A stretch of 64,000 nt of DNA from Parietaria judaica. Taxonomy: Eukaryota; Streptophyta; Magnoliopsida; Rosales; Urticaceae. This document shows positions 34,351 to 44,335 of this stretch, in pieces. The notes beneath the pieces are model-generated. The model had not been told where the DNA came from. It did no database searches and saw only the letters and a list, made by a program, of their open reading frames with translations. The stretch spans positions 39,011,201 to 39,075,200 of the forward strand of contig OX940861.1 in the NCBI GenBank assembly GCA_954871525.1. Reading direction: 5' to 3'. How positions within the stretch are numbered: the stretch's first letter is position 1; each line of letters opens with the position of its first letter. The position numbers and the translations under genes are program-made.

Positions 34351-36014
34351 AAAGCACTTTTTAATTCCACGATTATGAAATAATAAATCACAAACTCATC
34401 TTGCAAGTCATCTCATTTTCTCCATATGAGGTTTAAACCTAAAAAACCGTTTGAGATTTTATGTATGAGATTCAATATTTAAATTTCAGAACGACCTCTG
34501 ACCAATGAAATTTGATTTTGACATTAATCACGTTTGATGATATTCCTCATCTAACGAAGATTAAATAATTCTCCAATAATTTAAACTATAAGTGTGATTG
34601 AAATAAATCCGGAAAGCAAATTATCTTTCAATAACTACTCTTAAGTTTTTTTGTTTTTTTTTGTTTTTTTTTTTTTTTTTTTTTTTTTTTGCGCGTGTAG
34701 ATAGATGGCGAGTATAGAAATTCTGTATGTCGAGCAGGCAGCGGAAGACTTGGAAAACCCTCATCGGCGTAGATTCTCAAAGACGCTCGACATAGCGTAT
34801 AACCGTTGTAATAATGCAACATGCAACATAATTCTACATTAATTCAAAGGATAGGCGAAAAAAAGAAAAACCTAGTGGATGATGCATAAATATATCGAGG
34901 AGTGTAGTAACACTTTTGTCTTCAAAAAAATGTTTTGAGAGTTTTATTCATGTAAGATTCCAAATGACGTCTAAACAATGATTTATTTTCTATTTCTTTT
35001 TTACATGGCATTACTTCTTCCTTAATAAAGATGAAAAGCACCAATAAAAAATTAAAGATTAAAAACAATGTTCTCTCTTTTCATTATTAAAAAAAGAAGA
35101 AGAAGACGAAACATGGATCTTTTTTTCTCCATTCACATAAAAATTATGCTTGATGGGGGATATCATGACATTATTTATCGTTAAGCCATGTATCAGGCTC
35201 GATTTTTATTTTTACTTTTTCCCTTTGAATTTATTTAATTAGGCTATCCACATCAAATTCAAACCCACCGCATACCACGCGTCCTTAAAAAGAATTTAGA
35301 AGAAAAATAATATGCTTTGAATTTTTCTTTGAGCATGAGATGCCACTCTTCAATAATACTGAAATTATTTCCACTAGATCTGTTACATATAACATAAATA
35401 TATGGCACATAATAATTTGATCTTGTGATATATAACACATATCCACACCAAACAAAAATATTACAAGGTATGAAAGAATAATATTATTCCAAGCATATGA
35501 TTCTCTATTTTATTGTATATATGTATGGACGGTTCTGGTGTACAGTTAACATAATTTGACGACCATTATTACTAATTATGTATGAGAACTATATTAAGAG
35601 AAAATCCCACTATTATAATTGAACAAATATATTCTCAATCTTTGCTAAACCTTTTCCTTTTGAAATGGGTTGAACCCGAAATATATACTCTCAATATCTT
35701 CATTCCACTAACCGATGATTCAGTACTAATTTTGGGCATATACTTACCTTTGATAGTTCCACTACGTTCTTGGGTGGTTGGTTCTATTTGCACTCAATTC
35801 TTACTCGTTTTATTAGCTTTTTTTTTTCTTTCGAGTTATTTATAAACTTGTCACTCGAATGGTTTTCTTGGTCCAATTTGATGGATTAATTTTGATGACA
35901 TATTTGTGTGATATAATTTTGACGTGGGATCCCCCGAGCCTCCCCTATGGACCATGCATATTGCTGTTGGATTTTGTAGTGCGTACGTGCAAATCTTTAC
36001 TTATTTATTTATTT
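34351..36014. other. Intergenic DNA, no gene seen
   Basis: AT-rich, with a long T-rich tract at about 34646-34690 that could be the tail of a minus-strand retroelement. No coding remnant was found beside it. Weak open frames here show no recognisable protein. Confidence 0.55.
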
Positions 36015-37090
36015 ATATTGCGCAGTTAAGTTCCTAAACCTGATTTTTGGTGGTAAAAATCTATATCGTTATATTTTTGTTGCATTTTAGTTAAAAACTT
36101 TACAAGGAAAAAGAAATATTGAGTGCTTTTGTCCATATTCTGTAAAATATTGAGTACTTTCGAGCCTAAATTACATTGTTGGTGTGCATTTGATGGTGGA
36201 ATGTCATAAACAAATTGAGAACTACTTTTTGGGCTAAAACCGATCTCCATCACCGATTTTATTTACAAAAAATGATGGTTCCCAATGGGAATGGATCTGC
36301 ATCCAAAGAATAACACACGAAGAGCAAGAAGAAAGAAAGAAGAACTTGGGAGAATTTTCTCTTTGATTAATTCGAAGGGCAAAAAATACAAAAAGATGAG
36401 TTACAAAATAAACACTAACACAAGTATTTATAAGAGACCAGAAAAAACAAAACCCTAGCTAACCTTCCTAAAATAAACTCAATCAAATCTTATACATTTA
36501 CATTCGAATCCTAACAGAATCAGGAAACCAAATCAAATCAAATATTCAAACTTGCTCCTCAAGTTTGGCTTTAGAATGGGTTTCGATGACTTCTGGTCGG
36601 GTGTCCCTAGCAGAGCTGCTAGGGTCCATTTCTGCCCGGGGCATTCTTGCTCGGGGCTCTTCTGCTAGGGAGTCACTTCTGCTCGGGGCACTCCTGGTAG
36701 GGGCATTTATGCTCGAGCCCTTCTCTGTTAGGGGAAGCTCTGGTGGGGAGATCTATGGTGGGGAAACTCCTGGTGGGGAAATCTCTGATAGGGAGATCTC
36801 TGCTAGGGGTTGAGCCAAGTCAGGCTTAAATCACAAAAAAGGGGGATGGGGAACCAATATAACCCGGAAATGTTGTGTATTTGATGATGGGACATCCATT
36901 TGCATATAAGAGAAGAGAACGTTTGTTGCTGGCGTGATTAAACAATGCCAACAAAAGTACCTAATATTTCAACACATTTTTTTTTATTACATAAATGTAA
37001 CGACAATGACTTTTACCACTAAAAATTGTGTTTAAGGACTTAGCTGCAACAAATGAACGAGTTTAAGGACTTTCACCGCAATTTTTGCCA
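36015..37090. mobile_element. MITE split by a solo copia LTR
   Basis: The left part (about 36015-36240) and right part (about 36940-37090) are inverted copies. TTAAGTTCCTAAAC, GGTGGTAAAA and TATTGAGTGCTTTTG on the left pair with AGTCCTTAAAC, AGTGGTAAAAG and TATTAGGTACTTTTG read from the right. Boundaries are approximate and no TSD was identified. The solo LTR lies between the arms. Confidence 0.65.
36273..36835 (-). mobile_element. Solo copia LTR related to the Copia-D LTR
   Basis: TG...CA, 563 bp, flanked by AAAAA on both sides (uninformative as a TSD). The order of motifs matches the Copia-D LTR: GGATCTGC near the left end, a GAATTTTCTCTTTGATTAAT block, AACCCTAGCTA, TTGCTCCTCAAGTT, and CAGGCTTAA before the end. 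On the plus strand, 36600-36805 is a degenerate minisatellite built on TCTGCT(C/A)GGGG. Confidence 0.75.
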
Positions 37091-37126
37091 AGATCATATG
37101 TATCATTATTGAGGGATTATTATATG

Positions 37127-37160
37127 CAGTAGAACATCTATAAAATACTATTATTGGGAT
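37127..37160 (+). repeat. Degenerate pogo/Emigrant-type terminus
   Basis: CAGTAGAACATCTATAAAAT at 37129 closely matches the left end of the element at 41629. No matching right end was found nearby, so it is a fragment. Confidence 0.45.
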
Positions 37161-37515
37161 CAAAGAATTTTATTATATTATGGATGCTATTGATTTATCA
37201 TGGATAATTTAGTAATATCACTAAAAAAAGAGCATACAAAATTATTATTTAATCCAAAATATTAATTTATTAAATATTAATTTAATGAAGTTCTACGATG
37301 TATTTGTATGGTACTGCCTAAAAAGTCCGCGACTTAAAATGGGAGTTGCATCAACTTTCACACAACCCAATTTTCCTTCTTTTCAGAACATTTATTGGAT
37401 TTTTGTTTTTTCAATAACATGTAAACTCTTCAATAAACCAAGGAATTGCAAATTAATAGGCCGGAACCAGCTAATTAAGACGTAAGACATAAAGAACTAA
37501 ACTCTAAACGTAATT

Positions 37516-37690
37516 AAAAAATTAAATAACGAAGCATAATTAAATGCGTTAAATAACGAAACGCAATAAAGTACTAATAAAATGTTAGTCATCTATCATT
37601 TCACTAAGCATATAAGATTTGAAATTAACAGAATATTTCCTTTTTACCATGCCTCTTTGTTTGTTTAGATGTAAAAATTCGTCAAAGGTG

Positions 37691-37747
<57 letters not shown>

Positions 37748-38076
37748 TAAAGATAAAGATACATCAGTAAACTGTACTATATAATTTATTATAAGTTGTT
37801 TTATAACCCGACAAACGGTACTAATTCATTTGTGTATGTCAAATATAAACATATTTATGATTCCTATATATCTGAACATTTCGCTATCTTAAAAAATTCC
37901 GTCTAAAAATAATATAGTTAATGTTTATCAACAGTATATGTATATATATAGTAGATCATAAATTTTTGTTTGTTTGTTTAAGCTATAAATATTAATCAAC
38001 ACTAATGGGTTCTTATGAACCGACTAATTGGATTTTTGATGTTGATAGAGGAATCTATCAAAAGTATTGGAAAAGA
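37516..38076 (+). repeat. First copy of the LINE target-site duplication (561 bp)
   Basis: Identical by eye to 39618-40148 except for the length of one (TA)n tract (about 37692-37745 here). It begins AAAAAATTAAATAACG after TAATT, so the first nick matches the L1 endonuclease preference TTTT/AA on the bottom strand. It ends GGAAAAGA, exactly where LINE sequence starts. Confidence 0.9.
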
Positions 38077-39583
38077 AGAATTCAATCAAGCTCTTTTGGC
38101 AAAGCAAGCATGGAGATTGGCGAAATCGCCAAATTCGTTGGCTGCACGAGTAATGGCTGGAAAATACTACCCGATGACATCAATTCTTGAGGGAAAGAAG
38201 AAGGCCAATTGCTCTTATGTTTGGAGGAGTCTTTTGTGGGGAATTGACCTCCTTAACAAAGGTTGGAGATGGAGGGTGGGAAATGGAAATAATATTGAGA
38301 TTTACGGTGGAAGGTGGATCCCGTCCCCATCTAGTTTCAAAGTTCAATCCCCAATTCTCCTTGACAGGAACGCAAAGGTGAAGGAATTGCTCCTCGACTC
38401 CGGCGAATGGAACACTCAACTAATTCGGGATTCTTTCTTTCAATTCGAAGCTGAAAAAATTCTGGCTTTGGCTCGCCCACAAAATCCAAAGCAAGATTCG
38501 ATCATGTGGCACTTCGACAAGCGGGGTAATTACTCGGTCAAGAACGGTTATCATTTAGCGTGTAAGTTCAACGACGGAACTTTTGAAGTTGGTCCATCTA
38601 TGCATCTCGGCGGGGACTTTTGGCGAAAAATCTGGATGTTGAGAATCCCGCAAAAAATTAAGATCTTCGCATGGAGGGCATGTCATGATATCATCCCTAC
38701 TAGAGGAAATCTTATCGAACGTCATATTCCAGTGGAACCCAAATGTATTATATGTGGTTGTGACAAGGATTCATCAGCACATGCTCTAATTTTCTGCCCA
38801 CTGGTGGAGGAAGCTTGGAAAGAGTGGCCGTTCACCAATCCGAGGGAGGCTAACCCACGCACCCGTCTCCGTGATATCTTCATGGCCATCACTGATAAGC
38901 TTTCTTTAGGAAATACCTCCCTATTCGTCATAATGTTATGGGACATATGGAACCAAAGGAATAAACAGATTCATAATGAGAGAGGAGATTTTAGTCGGGT
39001 CTTCCAGCGTGCAACGATGATCAAAGACGACTTTGAAAGTTTCAACAATAAGATACTGCCCTTGCGAATTTCCAAACACCCCACGATCTGGTCCCCCCCT
39101 CGGAAACATAGATGGAAACTAAACGTGGATGCGTCGTTTCCAGTCGATGGCACAATCATGGGTTTGGGAGGCTGTGTCAGGGATTGTTCGGGACAGTTTG
39201 TGGCTGCTTTTAGGTGTAACAGAACGAAAGCATCGTCGGTGCTTGGAGCTGAATTGGAGGCGCTGAGAGAAGGGGTTGTTTTTGCGGCCAATCAGGGTCT
39301 AGTCCCGTGCGAAGTTGAATCAGATTCCGCTACTGCGATCGCGCTACTTGTGAAGAATGAACCGGCAGCGAACGAGGAGGGATTTCTTACCGAAGACATA
39401 AGAGAGCTTGCGTCGCAGTACCATTTGACCTTTAATTTTGTTAAACGAGATGGTAATGCTGTGGCGCATACCCTTGCGCATTGTAATCCGATTTCGTCTA
39501 GTTTGGATACTTGGTTTAATGTACCTCCTATTTGTATTGAGGACCGTCTTATGGCCGACTTGGCCCTTGCCCAGTTTGGGTAG
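38015..39583 (+). CDS. LINE ORF2 C-terminal remnant: zf-RVT and RNase H
   Basis: 522 open codons. The first ~20 residues come from the duplicated target; LINE sequence starts around EEFNQALLAKQAWRL. The zf-RVT domain is at about residues 200-270 (FWRKIWMLRIPQKIKIFAW, then CIICGCDKDSSAHALIFCP). A plant LINE-type RNase H is at about 365-500, with Asp in NVDASF, Glu in LGAELEALREG, Asp in ESDSATAI and a terminal Asp/His region RDGNAVAHTLAH. The stop lies 22 bp before the poly(A), a typically short 3' end. It has no RT and no endonuclease, so it is not autonomous. The absence of stops fits a recent insertion. Translation from 38015 is not implied. Confidence 0.85.
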   Translation: MNRLIGFLMLIEESIKSIGKEEFNQALLAKQAWRLAKSPNSLAARVMAGKYYPMTSILEGKKKANCSYVWRSLLWGIDLLNKGWRWRVGNGNNIEIYGGRWIPSPSSFKVQSPILLDRNAKVKELLLDSGEWNTQLIRDSFFQFEAEKILALARPQNPKQDSIMWHFDKRGNYSVKNGYHLACKFNDGTFEVGPSMHLGGDFWRKIWMLRIPQKIKIFAWRACHDIIPTRGNLIERHIPVEPKCIICGCDKDSSAHALIFCPLVEEAWKEWPFTNPREANPRTRLRDIFMAITDKLSLGNTSLFVIMLWDIWNQRNKQIHNERGDFSRVFQRATMIKDDFESFNNKILPLRISKHPTIWSPPRKHRWKLNVDASFPVDGTIMGLGGCVRDCSGQFVAAFRCNRTKASSVLGAELEALREGVVFAANQGLVPCEVESDSATAIALLVKNEPAANEEGFLTEDIRELASQYHLTFNFVKRDGNAVAHTLAHCNPISSSLDTWFNVPPICIEDRLMADLALAQFG

Positions 39584-39617
39584 GAATTTAATCCTCTTTT
39601 CCCTCAAAAAAAAAAAA
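38077..39617 (+). mobile_element. 5'-truncated L1-type LINE with poly(A)
   Basis: About 1.53 kb of LINE sequence ending CCTCTTTTCCCTC plus a poly(A) tail (39606-39617 assigned to the element; six further A belong to the duplicated target). The 5' truncation removes the endonuclease and almost all of the RT. Flanking direct duplications of 561 and 531 bp are described separately. Confidence 0.92.
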
Positions 39618-40148
39618 AAAAAATTAAATAACGAAGCATAATTAAATGCGTTAAATAACGAAACGCAATAAAGTACTAATAAAATGTTAGTCATCTATCA
39701 TTTCACTAAGCATATAAGATTTGAAATTAACAGAATATTTCCTTTTTACCATGCCTCTTTGTTTGTTTAGATGTAAAAATTCGTCAAAGGTGTTATATAT
39801 ATATATATATATATATTCATAAAGATAAAGATACATCAGTAAACTGTACTATATAATTTATTATAAGTTGTTTTATAACCCGACAAACGGTACTAATTCA
39901 TTTGTGTATGTCAAATATAAACATATTTATGATTCCTATATATCTGAACATTTCGCTATCTTAAAAAATTCCGTCTAAAAATAATATAGTTAATGTTTAT
40001 CAACAGTATATGTATATATATAGTAGATCATAAATTTTTGTTTGTTTGTTTAAGCTATAAATATTAATCAACACTAATGGGTTCTTATGAACCGACTAAT
40101 TGGATTTTTGATGTTGATAGAGGAATCTATCAAAAGTATTGGAAAAGA
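39618..40148 (+). repeat. Second copy of the LINE target-site duplication (531 bp)
   Basis: Starts in the last six A of the LINE tail and ends GGAAAAGA before TAATGCTG. The (TA)n tract (about 39794-39817) is 30 bp shorter than in the first copy, which accounts for the whole length difference. Confidence 0.9.
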
Positions 40149-41105
40149 TAATGCTGAAAATTGCTAACATCATTCGGATTCTGCTTAAGCTAGCGAGAAT
40201 GTTGCTAATAATATACTGAGAAAATTTTAGCACGGGTTTATCCTCAAGTATAATGCTATTAATTAGTTCGTAGAAACAAAGGATATCACAAAATATATAG
40301 GAGTTGATAGCCTCCAACTTTAACTAAAAAAATAAATTAAATTAATATAATGCACTTTGGAATAATGATTCTATGTAGCTAGTTTCCCGGTATGTTCTAA
40401 AGGTTCTAGACACACGTAAGAATTCGAAGGAGACATTATTCACGTGTAGTAAAATATTTCAAATGAAATGATACATCGAGGAATCGGAACAATATCCACC
40501 TTTGAAGATTTTGGAAGATCAAGAATTGATTTGGCATCTTATTTCAATTGCTGTGCAAGTTAATATAGTACTAAGGGGTATATATACATAAAAATGAGGG
40601 AGGTACAAATTTAAATTTCATAGGATATAATTTAATATTTGATATTCTAATGTTAAGATTTTATACTTAAATAAAATTTAGAAGATATAAATGGCAAAAC
40701 AAAAATGAAATTGAGAATTATAGTGATTGAATTTGTCTTAAAATATAGAGGCAGTTTGTTAAGAGATCGTTTTCTAGTTTTGAATGTATTTGTATGAATG
40801 ACATTCGGAAAATGATCTCTTAACAAACATCCTCTAATTTTTCAAGACGAATATGTGTTGTGTTTTGATATTTTTTAGAAAACAGGTGTAACTATGGGAA
40901 ACCCCTAACTTTTTATTTTGGCAAAAATAGTAAAACACGACTTTGGATTGGATCCCGGAATCTTTTTGAATTTTGTAAAATATGAAGTTGTTCTAAATTG
41001 GACTTGTTTGGTAATGCATTACAAAAGTGTTTGTGTTTTCCATTATTTGAAAAGAATAGAGGAATTGTGTATTTGGTAGATAATTGTGGTTAGATTTGAA
41101 TATTT
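40149..41105. other. Intergenic DNA, no gene seen
   Basis: AT-rich, unannotated. Around 40750-40835 two strings related to GTTTGTTAAGAGATC and its inverse occur close together. No gene or clear element is seen. Confidence 0.55.
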
Positions 41106-41108
41106 TTT

Positions 41109-41389
41109 TAGGGAAATTTGTTTTTTTCTTTTTTATACCCTCAACTTTCATTTTTGGCAAAATATACCCTCAAATTTTGAAACCAACTAAAGTACACCCT
41201 TGGTGTATGATTTTATAATTTTACCCTTCATGTTCTTATTTTTTAATTATTTTTTTAAACAGTTTAAAAATAAAACTCTAAACATAAGATATATTTTGGT
41301 AAAAAATGAAAGTAGACGAAATATAAAAATTTAAAAAATTGTTAAGATGGAGTAATTTTGAGTTTTTAAAATTATATTTATCATCAGGG

Positions 41390-41435
<46 letters not shown>

Positions 41436-41522
41436 TGACTTTGAGGGTATACTTTAGCTATTTTTGAAACTTAAGGGTATATTTTGCCAAAAATGAAAGT
41501 TGAAGGTATAAAAAAAAATTTG
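41109..41522. mobile_element. Inverted-repeat MITE
   Basis: The left arm TATACCCTCAACTTTCATTT and following TTTGGCAAAATATACCCTCA are mirrored at the right (about 41455-41510). A (TA)n tract lies in the middle (about 41393-41432). Edges AAATTTGTTTT and AAAATTTGTG are approximate; no TSD was assigned. A short relative lies in PHO1-like intron 6 near 1200-1240. Confidence 0.7.
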
Positions 41523-41628
41523 TGTTATTGAAAATTGAATGAAGAGATTTGAGAAGTGAGTTTAGGGTGTTTTGTAAAAAATTCTCATTTTTTCTTCTCT
41601 TGCCTTAATTTTACCTGATTTTGTACTA

Positions 41629-42293
41629 CAGTAGAACCTCTATAAATTAATACTGTTGGGACCGGCAAAAAATATTATCTTATCGGATTATTAATTAACA
41701 TATAAAGTAATAATTTATTACTTTATACATTAAGTGAAGAAAAAATTTATTAATCAGCAATAATTATATAAACATCTTTACTAACAAAAAATTATTGCAA
41801 TTTATTATATCGAGAATATTAAAGTATCAATATTAAGAATATCAAGAGAGATTAATATGATTTAAAAAGATTTTATTAGAGTACCAATGTCTGAAATATT
41901 AAAGAGCCCAACATGAGAATATGATAGCCGACCTTTGATGCTCTTCGGAAGCGTAGAGATGAAGTTCAAGAGGACATTAATTTCAAGAAGAAACAAATTA
42001 CTAAAGAAACATATTTTAAGAAGACTACATGATTAGTGATGTAATGCTATCTTTTTACTCAATGTGATTTCATAGTTATTTATGTTATATTTTATTTATA
42101 GTGATTTTATAATTATTTATGTAATTTTTTATATTGAATTATTAATTTATATATCACTTGGGACCTATATACTTTCTAAAAAAAATATTATCTTATAAAT
42201 TTAGCGAATTATTAATTTAGCTAGTTAGGCCCGAGTCGGGACCGGCCAAAAATATTATTTAATCGCGACTATTAATTTATAGAGGTTCTACTG
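41629..42293. mobile_element. Emigrant/Lemi-type (pogo, Tc1/mariner) element
   Basis: Perfect terminal inverted repeats: CAGTAGAACCTCTATAAATT at 41629 and its inverse ending at 42293, flanked by TA on both sides (41627-41628 and 42294-42295). These ends closely match those known for plant Emigrant/Lemi pogo-like elements. At about 41935-42030 a short open stretch ending in a TGA may be a transposase C-terminal remnant. Confidence 0.82.
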
Positions 42294-42295
42294 TA

Positions 42296-43653
42296 TGTCT
42301 TATTCTTATCTGTGACTTTTTTACTATGTATTATGTATGTTATTATATTTTATATTTTGATGATGTTTAAAAATTAAACTTTTTAAAAGAAAAAATATAC
42401 CAAATATATTTTTATTTTTCAAATTTTCAAATAAATAAAAAAATTGTATCAAACAGTTATTTGAAACAATAATTTATTACACTACAATTAATTATAATAA
42501 CCTAAAAATAGAAAATAGAAGTTTTTTAGTTGATTGATTACATGGTCATATTCGCACATCTTCTATTTCTATATATATATAAAAAAAAGTGTTTGACTGT
42601 CAATGTAACTATAGATGCGGTTTCACTCATATTTACTTCATTAACTGTCAGACGTGACAGTGTTGTACTAGTACTCATTCAAATTATTCTTTAACTGTAT
42701 CTATAGAATCGTTTAATATTAGTCATCCAATTTATATTCTCGAATTAAATGTTAACTCTGACAGCATTAAATTATTCTTTCAAATGTAGCCCCTAATTTT
42801 TTAATATATACAAATATATATACCTTATAGTTACGAACTCCCACTCGGATCTTTATATACTTCCAGTCTTAATTGAGAAGTTTATTTCTCAGAAATATAT
42901 GGCATTTTCCAAAACGAAATTTAATTGAAATATTAATAAAATTCTCTTGTGCCACTTAGAGACTTAGAATTATGTAAATCTCTACATAATTTTGGGGACA
43001 GTTCTGGTGCCTTACACTTTTTAAATTTGATCTTATTATATATGGTAATCAAATCAACAAAGTACCTTAATATTTGAAAATAAGCAAGTCGCTTACTTTG
43101 AATTTTGACTAAATCTTACTTTAGCTATGGTTTATTTGTCTGTTCACGATGTTATTATTTTCAAAAGCTTATATTAAAACGTGTGAAACATGAATCTAAT
43201 TATTCCAAGTTTCTCTTTGAGCTCGAACCTAATTGAAAATCTAAAAATTGTAAATAGAATAATATTGCATAGTGTATGTAATGCATGCATTAATTTTATG
43301 ATTTAATAGAAACGAATCAATTCTGTTCTAGTTTATACCTAGTTTGATACCCGAGACATGGCTATATATCACATATACATAAAGCTATACACTGAAAGGA
43401 TTTTCTTATATATACACCATATAATTCTGAACGGAATATATAATTGAAATAAGATATGGTAGTTAAAGGCAACAATCCAACTAAACTAGGTAATTTTCCA
43501 TTTTTGTATATATAAAAATGGCTCCGAAACTTATCCGAATTAAAAAGAATTTAGTGATGCGCGCTTTATATGGTAAATAGACCTTTTGATAATTCATTTT
43601 GAAGTATCTGATGTGAGTGTTTTTAGAATTAAAAAAAAAATTACCTTAGCCCA
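42296..43653. other. Intergenic DNA, no gene seen
   Basis: AT-rich with short TA repeats. A Helitron-like start string (ATATATATATAAAA) occurs near 42572 without a matching 3' end. No gene is supported. Confidence 0.55.
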
Positions 43654-43792
43654 AAAACGCTTCCCTGAGACCCATTATCGAAAAGCCCAAAAAAAATATT
43701 AAAATAATTAAACGCGGGTGTTAAAAATAATAGAAACGCGTTTACACGCCCAGGGCACGCAGCACACGTGCAGTACGCGAAGACCCACCCAA

Positions 43793-44335
43793 TGTTGGAT
43801 CCTAATTCACGGATCTGCAAAGAACACGAATAACACCAAAGGAATCGAACAGAAAATAAAGGACACAAACTTTTGGGAGAAGAAATTCTCTTGATTAATA
43901 ATCGAAGGCAATACAAGAAGATAAACTCAAAATTCTAATGGACTCAACACTTTACAAAGTGTACATGCTAGGTATATTTATAGCCTCACATAGGCGAAAC
44001 CCTAGCTACCCAAATCGCACAAAATCAGGAAACTACCCTAAATAATCTCGCCGAATCTTTGACTTGATTTGCTTGCTCCTCAAGTTACGCGTCTTCCTTT
44101 CTGGGTAGAGTTTCCTTTTTCTGCCCGGACAGTCTCTCTGTCCCCGAGCTGACTTGCTCGTATGCTCCGGGCTGAGCTTGCCGTCTATCCGGACTCTCTG
44201 CTTGTGTTCTCCCGAGCTGGGCTGAACGGCTGTCCGTCTTCTGTTCTGGTCGGTACCCGGGCTGACTCCTCGCAAGTGTTTCTGCCCGTCCTGGGTTCTG
44301 GTCGTCATCCGGACTAAGTCAAGCTTAAGCTCACA
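43793..44335 (-). repeat. Copia-D 3' LTR
   Basis: 543 bp, TG...CA. It encodes the last ~100 residues of the long frame. TATA box at 43982-43975. Confidence 0.95.

Noticed and set aside
34646..34690. Poly(T) tract as the tail of a minus-strand retroelement
   Set aside because: No adjacent LINE or SINE sequence and no flanking duplication were found.
35582..35845. Open frame of 87 codons with hydrophobic C-terminus
   Set aside because: No family resemblance, AT-rich codons and no splice or promoter context; a chance frame.
42565..42600. Third Helitron start (ATATATATATAAAA)
   Set aside because: No GCGCGAAGCGCG hairpin or CTAG end occurs downstream, and the string is common in AT-rich DNA.
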